47,812 bases of DNA. Origin: DASZYF01 sp035545535 (GTDB taxonomy: Bacteria; Actinomycetota; Actinomycetes; Mycobacteriales; CAJCIY01). Under the pieces are notes generated by a model that searched no databases, was not told the origin of the DNA, and saw only the letters and a program-made list of their open reading frames with translations. The number at the start of each line of letters is the position of its first letter. The first letter of the stretch is position 1. Below are positions 31,375 to 39,658 of the stretch, one piece after another. Location of the stretch: the NCBI GenBank assembly GCA_035545535.1, contig DASZYF010000040.1:1-47812 (forward strand), in the 5' to 3' direction. Made by a program: the position numbers and the translations under genes.

Positions 31375-32307
31375 TCAGCCGGACCAGCGGCCGCGGGCGC
31401 TCACGTCGTAGGCGGCACTGCGGAACAGCAGGATCGGATCAGCCGACAGCTCGATGCCGTCGCACACGCGGGTGGGGTCGAAGACGCGGATGTCACTGGC
31501 GGTCTCGGGATCGTCGAGCGCCTTGCGCAGCACGAGGTGGGCGACCTCGACCGACTCGCGCTCCTCGGGCCACGCCGCGGTCGGGTCGTCGATCGGATCG
31601 CCGTCCCCGGCGATGTGGGCGACGAGCGTCAGCGTCGCCGCGCCCGGCTTGATGCGGTCGCGCAGGTCGGCCGAGAGGTAGTCGGGGTCGCGCGCCATCG
31701 CATCCGCGTCCTCGAGCACCTCGACCTGCTTGGGGACCCAGCGGGTGCGGACCCAGCGACGCGACCCGTCCGGCGCGGTCCAGCGGAAGGAGTGGATGCC
31801 GTTGTAGACGATCGAGAGGTAGCTGGCGGGCGGCGGCGTCACCGGCGCGGCCTGGATCGCGGTCAGTGACTCCGGGTGGGCCGCGATGAACGCGCCGAGC
31901 TTGTCCATGTCGGGCGCACCGGTCGCGGGATCCCGCTTCGTCGCCTCGACGAACGCGGGGAAGTCCTCGGGCCGCCGCACGACGAACGCCGGCGCGGTGA
32001 TGCCGAGCAGGTCGGTCCGCGAGCCGTCGGCCAGGAACAGCTTCACCGCGATGCCGCGGCCGGCGCGGCCGCCGTCATGCACGAGCGGGTCGCCGGAGCC
32101 GTGCGAGAAGCGCACCACCGCGCGCACCGGCGTCCCGTCGAGGAACGGTGCGCGGCACAGCGCGGTGCCCGCGGGTGTCGCGGTCAGCTCACCCTCGGCC
32201 CAGCTGCCCTTCGCGTGCAGCGCGCGCCGGCCCGGATGCGTGCCGAACGCGGAGCGAACGGCCGCGATCGCGGTCCGGGCGAGCTCGGCCTGCTCGGTGG
32301 TCGCCAT
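31375..32307 (-). CDS. Small catalase-fold haem protein
   Basis: This 310-residue protein is much shorter than classical catalases and matches the catalase-related mini-catalase group. The distal His is in LHAKGSWAEGELT (about residue 31). Conserved segments are VRFSHGSGDP, GRGIAVKLFLADGS and the proximal FDPTRVCDGIELSADPILLF. The proximal haem-ligand Tyr follows in RSAAYDVSARGRW. It may act as a peroxidase using organic substrates rather than as a strict catalase. It starts the operon that includes the FUSC and oxidoreductase genes. Confidence 0.92.
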   Translation of the reverse strand: MATTEQAELARTAIAAVRSAFGTHPGRRALHAKGSWAEGELTATPAGTALCRAPFLDGTPVRAVVRFSHGSGDPLVHDGGRAGRGIAVKLFLADGSRTDLLGITAPAFVVRRPEDFPAFVEATKRDPATGAPDMDKLGAFIAAHPESLTAIQAAPVTPPPASYLSIVYNGIHSFRWTAPDGSRRWVRTRWVPKQVEVLEDADAMARDPDYLSADLRDRIKPGAATLTLVAHIAGDGDPIDDPTAAWPEERESVEVAHLVLRKALDDPETASDIRVFDPTRVCDGIELSADPILLFRSAAYDVSARGRWSG

Positions 32308-32337
32308 GCCAGGAGCATGGCGCAGCCCGCCGAGGGA

Positions 32338-33396
32338 TCAGGGACCTGACGACGGGTCGCTCGTCCCGCCGGTGCCGCCGCTCGCGCCGCCCGCGCCGGA
32401 GCTGCCCGGGCCGACGAGGCACACCAGCACGCCGTCCTGCCAGCCGATGGGCGTCGTGCCGTCCGGGCACTGCAGGCTCGAGCCGTCGTCGGGGCCACCC
32501 GAGCCGGCGCCGCCCGTCGAACCGCCGGTCGACCCGTCGGAGCCACCGGAACCACCGCCCCACCCACCGGAGCCGCCCGAGCTGCCGGAGCCACCGCCCC
32601 AGCCACCGCCGCTGCCACCGCCGCTGCCGGAGCCGCCACCGTGGCTTCCGCGCGTGCCCGGGCAGGGCGTGAGGTTGATCTTCGTGTACTTGTGCGCGGG
32701 CTTGTTGGTCTTGATCTGCAGGGCGGTCTTGCACGGCCCGTAGTCGTCGGGGGCGACCTTGCCCGTCCAGAAAGACGTGCGCTTCCACGCGCCCGCCCAC
32801 GTCAGCGAGATGTGGACGTGGTTCTCGTGGCAGGTCGTCGGGCTGTGGCCCTTCTTGCCGCAGATCGACGCGTCGTAGGGGCGCCAGTCGCCACCCGTCA
32901 TGCGGATGCGGTCGTTCCAGATCACGTACATGACGCCGAGCCGGCGAGCCATCGCCTGCTCGTTGCCGTCCGCGTCGGTGGCGAAGAGCCAGGTGAGGAA
33001 GGACTGTGCCTGCGCCTTCTGCTTCGCGACGTTGCGGTTGACGCCCCAGTCGAGCGCGCGACCTTCGGCATGCTCGCTCGTCATGCCCTCCTCGGCGCAG
33101 GTATGCACGATGCCCATGTTGGTGCTGCCCGGGTAGGTCTTCAGCAGCAGGTTCATGAGGGCGATCGCACCCGGCTTCGCGGTGGCGTCGCAGCTCACCT
33201 GCGGCACGTAGGGCGGGATGTCCTCGATGCTCGCGGGGAGCGAGACCTTGATGCGCGGCACGGCGAGCGCCTTCGCGCGCGGGGCGGCCTGCGCGGCGGC
33301 GGGGGTCGCCGCGACGAGGGCGGCGAGGACGGTGGTCGCGGCGACGCGGGTCAGGACGCGACCTCGGCGATGACGCCACGGGGCAGGGTGAGTCAT
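32338..33396 (-). CDS. Secreted M15-like (D,D-carboxypeptidase-fold) protein with Gly-rich tail
   Basis: This is a 352-residue exported protein. ATG 33396 gives a classical signal peptide (MTHPAPWRHRRGR, hydrophobic core, AQA cleavage). A TTG at 33450 is in frame, but neither start has a good ribosome binding site. The catalytic-like domain has MTSEHAEGRALDWGV and CHENHVHISLTW. These match the SxHxxGxAxD and HxH zinc ligands of the M15/VanY fold found in actinobacterial ARB_07466-type proteins. A long Gly/Ser-rich region and a short Cys-containing end (LQCPDGTTPIGWQDGVLVCLVG) follow. Peptidoglycan cleavage is likely, though not proven. Confidence 0.85.
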   Translation of the reverse strand: MTHPAPWRHRRGRVLTRVAATTVLAALVAATPAAAQAAPRAKALAVPRIKVSLPASIEDIPPYVPQVSCDATAKPGAIALMNLLLKTYPGSTNMGIVHTCAEEGMTSEHAEGRALDWGVNRNVAKQKAQAQSFLTWLFATDADGNEQAMARRLGVMYVIWNDRIRMTGGDWRPYDASICGKKGHSPTTCHENHVHISLTWAGAWKRTSFWTGKVAPDDYGPCKTALQIKTNKPAHKYTKINLTPCPGTRGSHGGGSGSGGGSGGGWGGGSGSSGGSGGWGGGSGGSDGSTGGSTGGAGSGGPDDGSSLQCPDGTTPIGWQDGVLVCLVGPGSSGAGGASGGTGGTSDPSSGP

Positions 33397-33488
33397 GGGG
33401 GAGGGATCGACCACGGACGGTGACGAGGCTCGACCCTCGCCGTGGGTCAAGACCTGTGACGTGACGACCGATGACAGAAGGCGTGGCG

Positions 33489-33959
33489 ATGGCGTACGTG
33501 TCGTCGTCGGGCGTGCACCACTCGCCCGCGCTCGTCGTCCTGATCATCGTGGTGGGTGTGGCGATCGCGACGGTCAGCACCGCCGTGCGGGTGCGACAGA
33601 TGCGCCGGTACACCAAGGTCAGCCCGTGGAAGCGGCTGCTGCTCTGGGATACCAGCCCATGGTCGTTGACCGGTCGTTGGGTGCGCCAGTCCGCGGACCG
33701 CGAGCAGGCGGAAGCCGAGCGGCTGGCGACCTTCACCGCGACCCAGACGGCGCTCGCGCAGCAGCACAGCGCAGCCGACCCCGCCGCCCGCTTCGGCCTC
33801 GCAACGCTCCCCGGCCGGGTGACGACCGCCGGACCGGATCTGCAGGCGACGGCAGCGTCGGCCGGAGGCTTCCCGCCTCCGTCCGACGCCGCGCCGTTCC
33901 CGCCACCGCGGCCGGCACCGTCGGCACCGACCGCGGACGACGTGCTGCCGCACCCCTAG
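33489..33959 (+). CDS. Small single-pass membrane protein, function unknown
   Basis: This protein of about 156 residues has one N-terminal membrane helix (PALVVLIIVVGVAIATVST), then a basic juxtamembrane segment (RVRQMRRYTKVSPWKRLLLW). An Ala/Gln-rich helix and a Pro-rich tail follow. ATG 33489 was chosen because AAGG lies eight bases upstream; ATG 33471 is an alternative. It is divergent from the M15-like gene and convergent with the NTF2-like genes, ending three bases before the next stop. I do not recognise it. Confidence 0.7.
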   Translation: MAYVSSSGVHHSPALVVLIIVVGVAIATVSTAVRVRQMRRYTKVSPWKRLLLWDTSPWSLTGRWVRQSADREQAEAERLATFTATQTALAQQHSAADPAARFGLATLPGRVTTAGPDLQATAASAGGFPPPSDAAPFPPPRPAPSAPTADDVLPHP

Positions 33960-33962
33960 AGA

Positions 33963-34388
33963 TCAGACCGTCCCGGTCATCTGCTCGACGAGCGCGAGCT
34001 GGTCGTAGTAGATCCGCTGCGCGCTGATCCGGCCGTCGCGCAGCTCGAACAGGCCGACGTACTTGCCGCCGACCTGGTTGCCGCTCGCGGGGATCTCCCC
34101 CGCGGGCGTGGGGAACGGGCCGTCGTGCACACCCTCGGCGAGGTTCTCGCTGGCGACCCGGTCACCCGTCGCGTAGCGGCCGAGCGTGGTGATCGTGAAG
34201 TCGCTGTAGCCCGTCACGAGCCCGCTGTCGAAGGCGCGTACGGCCTCCGGCCCGACCCCGTTTCCGCTCGGCGTCTCGAGCACCGCGTCCGCGGTGAACA
34301 GGTCGTCGTAGGCCGCCCAGTCCCGCGCGTTGAACGCGGCGTAGTACCGGTCGATGACGCTGGCGCCTTGCGTTGTCACCGTGGTCAC
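33963..34388 (-). CDS. NTF2/SnoaL-like protein, copy 2 of tandem pair
   Basis: This 141-residue protein has the NTF2-like alpha+beta cone fold: VIDRYYAAFNARDWAAYDDLF, GPEAVRAFD, and the C-terminal LFELRDGRISAQRIYYDQL. It is a close paralogue of the gene just upstream and was probably formed by tandem duplication. It starts at GTG 34388, one base after the other gene's stop, so translation is coupled. Members are small-molecule isomerases, hydrolases or binding proteins; the ligand is unknown. Confidence 0.88.
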   Translation of the reverse strand: MTTVTTQGASVIDRYYAAFNARDWAAYDDLFTADAVLETPSGNGVGPEAVRAFDSGLVTGYSDFTITTLGRYATGDRVASENLAEGVHDGPFPTPAGEIPASGNQVGGKYVGLFELRDGRISAQRIYYDQLALVEQMTGTV

Positions 34389-34389
34389 G

Positions 34390-34812
34390 TCAGACCGCCG
34401 GGGCGAGCGCGCCGGTCATCTGCTCGACCAGCGCGAGCCGGTCGAAGTACACCCGCTGGGCGGCGATGCGTCCGTCGCGGATCTCGAACACCCCGACGCC
34501 CTTGACGGACACCGGGTTGCCGCTCGCCGCGATGTCGCCCTGCGGCGTCGCCAGCGGGCCGTCGTGCGTGCCGGTGGCGTGCAGCTCGTAGGCGATCCGG
34601 TCGCCGGCCGCGTAGACGGTCAGGGCGGTCAGGCGGAAGTCGCTGGCGGCGGCGACGAAGCCACGGTCGAACGCGCGCATGGCGTCCGCCCCGTTGCCGG
34701 AGGCGCCGCCCGGGCCCTCGAGGGCGGCGTCGGCGCTGAACAGCTCGTCGTAGGCCGCCCAGTCCCGGCTGTTGAGCGCGGCGTAGTAGCGGTCGGTGAG
34801 CGCGGTGCTCAT
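34390..34812 (-). CDS. NTF2/SnoaL-like protein, copy 1 of tandem pair
   Basis: This 140-residue protein starts at ATG 34812, with GAGGGGAG upstream. It shares TDRYYAALNSRDWAAYDELF, the AMRAFDRGF helix and the C-terminal FEIRDGRIAAQRVYFDRLAL with its neighbour. The pocket residues differ between the two, which hints at divergence or at a heterodimer. It is divergent from the HD/LuxR regulator gene 102 bp away. Confidence 0.88.
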   Translation of the reverse strand: MSTALTDRYYAALNSRDWAAYDELFSADAALEGPGGASGNGADAMRAFDRGFVAAASDFRLTALTVYAAGDRIAYELHATGTHDGPLATPQGDIAASGNPVSVKGVGVFEIRDGRIAAQRVYFDRLALVEQMTGALAPAV

Positions 34813-34914
34813 GGTGGTGCTCCCCTCGTCGGTGGCGCGCCCGTCGCGCGCTCCCTTCGAGGTTCGGGCCGGGCGCAGCCCACGCTCATCGGGAGAACTC
34901 CCCATCTGGCTACG

Positions 34915-36438
34915 GTGCGCATCGTGGGGGACACACCGACCCGGGCCGAGGTGTGCGCGCTGCTCGCGGTCGCCCAGGCGCACGCGTTCGCACAGCCGCC
35001 GGACGCGATGCTGCGCGGCACGCTCCTCGGCCAGTGGATCGGCGAGCGGGCCGGGCTCTCGGCCGACGAGCGTGCGACGGCGTGGTGGTTCGGGGTGCTG
35101 CGCTACCTCGGCTGCACGGGTCACGCGCACGAGATCGCCGTCGTGTGGGGCGACGAGCTCGAGCTGAGGGCCCGGTCGCTCGTCGGGGACTTCAGCGAGC
35201 CGAACGAGATCCTGCGCGAGATCGTGCGCCATGCGGGCGCGGACAAGCCGGGGTTCGCGCGGTTCCGGACGGTCCTGTCCGTACTCGCCGGCGGCCGCAG
35301 CTTCCCCGAGTCGGGCTTCCGGGCCGGCTGCGAGGTCGCCGATGAGCTCGCGACGCGGTTGGGCATCCCCACCGCTGCACGGGAGGCGCTGGCGTTCAGC
35401 TTCGAACGCTGGGGTGGCCGGGGCTTCCCGAACCGGGCCAAGGGGGAGCAGCTCCCCCTGCCGGTGCGCGTCGTGCACCTGGGCCAGGAGCTCGAGGTGC
35501 TCGCTCGCATCGAAGGTCCCGATGACGCGACCCGCGTCATCCGGCGCCGGTCCGGCCGGGCCTACGACCCTGCGCTCGTCGAGCTCGTCGCCCCGATCGT
35601 GAGCGAGCTCTGCGCGCCGCTCGACGACCTCGACCCATGGGCCGCCGTGCTCGCGTGCGCGCCCGAGTCGCACGCGCTGTCCGACGCGGCCTACGAGGAC
35701 GCGCTGCTCGTCATGGCCGACTTCGCCGATCTCAAGTCGCCGTTCACCGGGGGGCACTCACGGCGCATCGCCGAGCTCGTCGCCGCGGCCGGGGCCGACG
35801 CCACGACCCGCCGCGCCGCGCTGGTCCACGACCTCGGCCGCGTCGCGGTGCCCAACTCGATCTGGGACAAGCCGAAGCCACTGACCCGCTCCGAGGCAGA
35901 CCGCATGGAGACGCACGCGCTGGTGACCGACCAGCTGCTGCGGCGCAGCCGCGCGCTGGCCGTGCTCGCCCCGACCGCGTGCAGCGACCATGAGCACGTC
36001 GACGGCACGGGCTACCACCGGCGGCTCACGGTGCGCGAGCTCGGCGCCTCCGCGCGTCTGCTCGCCGCCGCCGACTGCTACCAGACCATGCTCGAGCCCC
36101 GCGCCCATCGCGCGGCCCTCACGCCGGACGCAGCCGCCGCGGCCCTGCGCGAACGCGCGGCGGTGGGAACGCTCGACCCGGTCGCCCTCGAGTCGGTCCT
36201 CACCGCCGCGGGCCACGCACCGGCGTCTGCCCGGGCGAGCTTCCCCTCGGGTCTCACCGAGCGCGAGGTGGAGGTGCTGCGCCTCATCGCGCGCGGCCTC
36301 ACCACCAAGGAGGTCGCGGCCGAGCTCGTGATCTCGGCGAAGACCGCCGATCGGCACGTGCAGAACATCTATGGCAAGGCCGGCGTGTCCACCCGCGGCG
36401 CCGCCGCCCTCTTCGCAATGGAGCACGGCCTCATCTAG
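34915..36438 (+). CDS. HD-GYP-like phosphohydrolase domain fused to LuxR DNA-binding domain
   Basis: This protein of about 507 residues starts at GTG 34915; GTG 34924 is also possible. The N-terminal half is helical, with a first HD-like region lacking clear ligands. The central domain has FTGGHSRRIAELV, ALVHDLGRVAVPNSIWDKP and SDHEHVDGTGYHRRL. These follow the HD-GYP pattern, with GYH instead of GYP. The C terminus is a LuxR-type HTH, LTEREVEVLRLIARGLTTKE followed by TADRHVQNIYGKAGVSTR. It could respond to or degrade a nucleotide signal and bind DNA. The divergent NTF2-like pair is a possible target. Confidence 0.88.
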   Translation: MRIVGDTPTRAEVCALLAVAQAHAFAQPPDAMLRGTLLGQWIGERAGLSADERATAWWFGVLRYLGCTGHAHEIAVVWGDELELRARSLVGDFSEPNEILREIVRHAGADKPGFARFRTVLSVLAGGRSFPESGFRAGCEVADELATRLGIPTAAREALAFSFERWGGRGFPNRAKGEQLPLPVRVVHLGQELEVLARIEGPDDATRVIRRRSGRAYDPALVELVAPIVSELCAPLDDLDPWAAVLACAPESHALSDAAYEDALLVMADFADLKSPFTGGHSRRIAELVAAAGADATTRRAALVHDLGRVAVPNSIWDKPKPLTRSEADRMETHALVTDQLLRRSRALAVLAPTACSDHEHVDGTGYHRRLTVRELGASARLLAAADCYQTMLEPRAHRAALTPDAAAAALRERAAVGTLDPVALESVLTAAGHAPASARASFPSGLTEREVEVLRLIARGLTTKEVAAELVISAKTADRHVQNIYGKAGVSTRGAAALFAMEHGLI

Positions 36439-36490
36439 GTGCTCCTGCTCCACGTGGCCCATCAGCCCCGCGCGGTAGAGACTGTCGGCC

Positions 36491-36673
36491 ATGAGTGAGA
36501 CCTCCGGCGCGTCCGGTCCCGAGCAGGACGCCCGCGCCCGCTTCCGCGAGGCCCTGGAGAAGAAGAAGGCGCGCGGAGGTGCCGGCTCGCAGCCGCACGA
36601 CCCGGGCAAGGTCGTGGTGCCGGGCAGCAACACCAAGAAGCAGAAGACGTTCCGACGGAAGTCGGGCGGCTGA
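36491..36673 (+). CDS. DUF5302-like small basic protein
   Basis: This 60-residue protein has an acidic/Ser N terminus, a central ARFREALEKKKAR helix and the end KQKTFRRKSGG. This arrangement is typical of the actinobacterial DUF5302 family, whose function is unknown. Its stop codon falls in the first copy of a 13-bp repeat. It follows the HD/LuxR gene by 52 bp on the same strand. Confidence 0.8.
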   Translation: MSETSGASGPEQDARARFREALEKKKARGGAGSQPHDPGKVVVPGSNTKKQKTFRRKSGG

Positions 36674-36706
36674 TCAGGTCGGCTGATCAGGTCGGCTGAT
36701 CAGGTC
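36668..36706. repeat. 13-bp tandem repeat, 3 copies, at convergent gene ends
   Basis: The unit ggctgatcaggtc occurs three times exactly and contains the palindrome tgatca. It provides the stop codon of the plus-strand gene (copy 1) and of the minus-strand gene (copy 3). Confidence 0.95.
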
Positions 36707-37146
36707 CACGTCAGTCGCAGCGCATCGCCCACCGGCAGGTCCTGCCACAGGGCGTTGAGCGCGTCGATCTCCTCCCGGATGCCGGCCGCTTGCGCCGGGT
36801 CCACGCCGTGCTCGTCGGTCGCGCCGGCGCCCAGCTGGTAGAGCTCGGCGACCAGGCGCTCGGCCTCGAGCAGCTCGTCGAGGTGCGCCGCGACCAGCGG
36901 ATCGGTCGGCGCTTGCACGGTCTTGGGCGAGCGGGCGTTGAACGCCATCACCGCGGCGAAGTCGGCGCCGGCGGCGAGCAGCCCCCAGAAGCCGTGCCGC
37001 AGGCCGAGGGCCCGCTCCACGACGAAGTGGGCCAGCTCGTGCGGGAGCGCGGTGCCGTAGTCGGCCACCGCCACCTGCACGCTGCGCTCCGGGGTGGTCG
37101 CGACGACGCGGTGCTTCCCGTCGCCCTTCACCACGGCGATGTCCAC
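36700..37146 (-). CDS. Small protein with HExxH motif, putative metal-dependent hydrolase
   Basis: This 148-residue protein starts at GTG 37146, with GGTGGG upstream. A beta-rich N terminus (VDIAVVKGDGKHRVVATT) leads to ALPHELAHFVVERALG, whose HELAH matches the zinc-protease HExxH motif. Helices rich in Ala and Leu follow. It has no signal peptide, so it is probably cytoplasmic. Its size is small for a protease and the third zinc ligand is not obvious. Function unknown. Confidence 0.75.
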   Translation of the reverse strand: MDIAVVKGDGKHRVVATTPERSVQVAVADYGTALPHELAHFVVERALGLRHGFWGLLAAGADFAAVMAFNARSPKTVQAPTDPLVAAHLDELLEAERLVAELYQLGAGATDEHGVDPAQAAGIREEIDALNALWQDLPVGDALRLTWT

Positions 37147-37303
37147 CCCACCACTGTCTCGCTGCTCGAGCGTGGTGCGCGGACAACCCGCGAACGGGTG
37201 ACTCCGCGGTGCGGCGGAACCGCGGTCGCGTCCGTGCCGACAATCCCGGCAGATCGGTCCGCTGATCAGCCGGCCAAGGTCGCTCGCGCCCGCAGTGCGG
37301 CCG

Positions 37304-38413
37304 TCAGGGAGCGACCGACATGAAGTCGGCGAAGCCGGTCGGGTCGTGACGACCGACGGTCGCGTGCTCGAACAGGCCCCAGCCCTCCTGGCCCTCACAC
37401 GTCGCGCGGGCGACGTGGTCGATGACGCCGAACGGGATGCGGGGCGCGACGGCCGGATCAGTGACGTCGAGCGTCACACCTTCGATCCAGTCGCGACCCT
37501 TCCACTGCCCGTGCCCCCAGTCGGGGTCGCCGCCGTAGCCGGCACCGACGTGCAGCGGAACGCCACCGAGCGTCTCGACGTCGACGACCACGGCCTTGCC
37601 GGTGCTGTCGGTCAGGTGGAGGCGCGCGCCCTCGGGGTGGCGGGTGCCCGAGCGGTAGCGGAAGTCGATGCGCGGCCAGCCCATCTGCTCGTGCCGGCCG
37701 TCCTTGTAGATGCGCACGGCATCGTTGAGCGTGCGGAAGCCGTCGACCTGCTCCTGGCAGATGATGACGAGCGCGTGGTCCTCGAAGCGCAGCGGCACGT
37801 AGAGCCACCAGAACCCGCCGGCGGGCTCGGCCGCGGCGCGACCGGGCGGCTCGGCCTCACCGACCGGGCGGATGCCCCACGAGCGGTCCCGGCTCCCGAC
37901 CCACGTCTCGGGCGTGACCGCGAGCGTCTCGCCGCCGACGCGGATCTCGCCGCTCCATGAGCCGAGCTGCGCGAAGCGCTGCGCGTCGAGCGTGATGCGC
38001 GGACCGGTGCGCATGACGTGACGGGTCTCGTCCATCGCGGGGAACGAGCCCTCCCACGTCACGTCGAACCCGAGGCCGTGAGCGTCGGCGTCGCAGACGA
38101 GGCGCACCTTGTGCAGCGGTTCGATGATCTCGATCCGGTACGGGCCGACCTTCTGGTTGAGGCGGTCGGTGTCGTCGTCGAACGCGTCGCTCATCCGCAC
38201 GCAGTGATGCAGGTTGCCGCGCTTCAGCAGCGCGTACGCATCGATGACGCCGAGGTTCGGGTAGATCCCGAGGCCGGTGATGAGGAACGTCTCGCCCGTG
38301 CGGTCGTGCGCGTTGAAGTAGCTGCGGTCGTAGAAGCTGCGGTCGCTCGTGCCCGCGTACGACATCGACAGCGGCGTCTGGTGGATCGGGAACTCGTCCA
38401 ACGGATGAGGCAC
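37304..38413 (-). CDS. Conserved protein of unknown function, paired with a phosphotransferase
   Basis: This 369-residue soluble protein starts at GTG 38413. It has many aromatic and beta-strand segments: SDRSFYDRSYFNAHDRTGE, FLITGLGIYPNLGV, TWVGSRDRSWGIRPVG and GFWWLYVPLRFEDHAL. The pattern resembles actinobacterial lipocalin-like, AttH-type double barrels found beside phosphotransferase genes. The gene follows the phosphotransferase by 15 bp on the same strand. A role in steroid or terpenoid-like metabolism is a guess from such neighbourhoods in mycobacteria. Confidence 0.75.
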   Translation of the reverse strand: MPHPLDEFPIHQTPLSMSYAGTSDRSFYDRSYFNAHDRTGETFLITGLGIYPNLGVIDAYALLKRGNLHHCVRMSDAFDDDTDRLNQKVGPYRIEIIEPLHKVRLVCDADAHGLGFDVTWEGSFPAMDETRHVMRTGPRITLDAQRFAQLGSWSGEIRVGGETLAVTPETWVGSRDRSWGIRPVGEAEPPGRAAAEPAGGFWWLYVPLRFEDHALVIICQEQVDGFRTLNDAVRIYKDGRHEQMGWPRIDFRYRSGTRHPEGARLHLTDSTGKAVVVDVETLGGVPLHVGAGYGGDPDWGHGQWKGRDWIEGVTLDVTDPAVAPRIPFGVIDHVARATCEGQEGWGLFEHATVGRHDPTGFADFMSVAP

Positions 38414-38428
38414 GGTTCGGCATCCCTT

Positions 38429-39571
38429 CTAGTTGAGGTCTGTCCAGTAGGTGACGGCGAGCAGCTTCTCCAGCGCCGCGCGCGTCATGATCAGGTCGTC
38501 GGGATCCTCGGTCATCTCGCGCTCGCCGAAGTGCACGGCGCGCTGCGCGGTGCGCAGGAAGACGATGGCCCACTGCAGCGCGCAGTAGACGAACGCCACG
38601 TCCAGGTGCTCGAGCGTCGCACCGGTGCGCTGCTCGTACGCGGCGGTGACGTCGGCGCGCGCCATGAAGTCGGGGAGGCCGGTCATGCCGGCGAGGTTCG
38701 TGAGGTCCTCGAACACGCGGTGCGCGAAGATCATCCACGCGACGTCGAGCTCGCGCGGGCCGATGCCGGCCATCTCCCAGTCGAGCACGGCCACGGGCGC
38801 GAAGTCGTCGAACATCACGTTGCCGATGCGCGAGTCGCCCCAGGAGACGACGGACGCGACCTCTTCGGTCGGAAGGTGCTCCTCGAGGTAGGCGAACGTG
38901 CGCTCGATGAGTGGCGAGCGGATGCCGCTCGATGCGCAGTAGTCGTACCAGGCGCGCGTGTGCGCCAGGTGCCGGCGCCATGTGGTCGGGCCGCTCTCCT
39001 TCGCCTGCAGGAAGGCGAAGCGCGGGTCGTCGACGGGCAGGGCGTGGATGTCGGCCAGCACGCCGACCATCGCGTCCTGGAGCTGCGCGCGCTGCGCCGT
39101 GGTCGCGTCGTAGAGCCAGTTCGGCTGCACGGACCCGAACGTGTACGGCAGGTTGTCCTGCGGAACCACGCCCTGCACCTGGTCCATGACGAAGAACGGC
39201 GCGCCGAGCGGGCCACTGCTCTCCTCGAGCCAGCGCACGCGCGGCACCGGGACCGGCGTCAGCTCGCCGACGAGCTGCATGATGCGGAACTGCGCACCCA
39301 TGTCGTAGGTGGGGAACACCGGGATGTCGTCGGGGTCCGGCGCGATGCGGCCGACGAGCCCTTCCTCGTGGCGCACGCCGTCCTCGGTCCACGCGCCGGT
39401 GAACAGCAGCGTCTCGCTGGACATGCCGTTGGCCGCGGTGCCGTGCGCGTCGGTGACCGCCGGGTCGGCGCCCGCCGGCAGCTGCTCGGCGAGCCAGGCC
39501 TCGAGCCGCTTCCCGAGCTCGGCGGGGTCGCGACTCGTGCGCTGCCCCACGCCCTCCGGCACGTCCGTCAC
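38429..39571 (-). CDS. APH/ACAD10-like phosphotransferase family protein
   Basis: This 380-residue protein has the aminoglycoside-phosphotransferase kinase fold. The catalytic loop is SWGDSRIGNVMFDD, where the family's His-Gly-Asp is Trp-Gly-Asp, and the metal-binding motif is VLDWEMAGIGPRELDVAW. The N-terminal ATP region includes GTAANGMSSETLLF and APFFVMDQVQG. Relatives phosphorylate small molecules, acyl-CoA intermediates or antibiotics. Nothing here specifically indicates resistance. It is coupled with the downstream unknown gene. Confidence 0.9.
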   Translation of the reverse strand: MTDVPEGVGQRTSRDPAELGKRLEAWLAEQLPAGADPAVTDAHGTAANGMSSETLLFTGAWTEDGVRHEEGLVGRIAPDPDDIPVFPTYDMGAQFRIMQLVGELTPVPVPRVRWLEESSGPLGAPFFVMDQVQGVVPQDNLPYTFGSVQPNWLYDATTAQRAQLQDAMVGVLADIHALPVDDPRFAFLQAKESGPTTWRRHLAHTRAWYDYCASSGIRSPLIERTFAYLEEHLPTEEVASVVSWGDSRIGNVMFDDFAPVAVLDWEMAGIGPRELDVAWMIFAHRVFEDLTNLAGMTGLPDFMARADVTAAYEQRTGATLEHLDVAFVYCALQWAIVFLRTAQRAVHFGEREMTEDPDDLIMTRAALEKLLAVTYWTDLN

Positions 39572-39658
39572 ATCGCCCTCCTGCTCTGATCGGGCCCGCC
39601 CGCCGGGGCGACGCTACTCCGCGGCAACCGCTCTGGTACAGCGTTACTTTTGGAGCGC

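Noticed and set aside
29194..31869. Long plus-strand open frame opposite the oxidoreductase and FUSC genes
   Set aside because: It is a shadow frame crossing several real genes; the translation has no domain.
38429..39571. Antibiotic-resistance phosphotransferase
   Set aside because: The fold is APH-like, but the catalytic loop is WGD rather than HGD and the context is metabolic. Nothing specific points to resistance.
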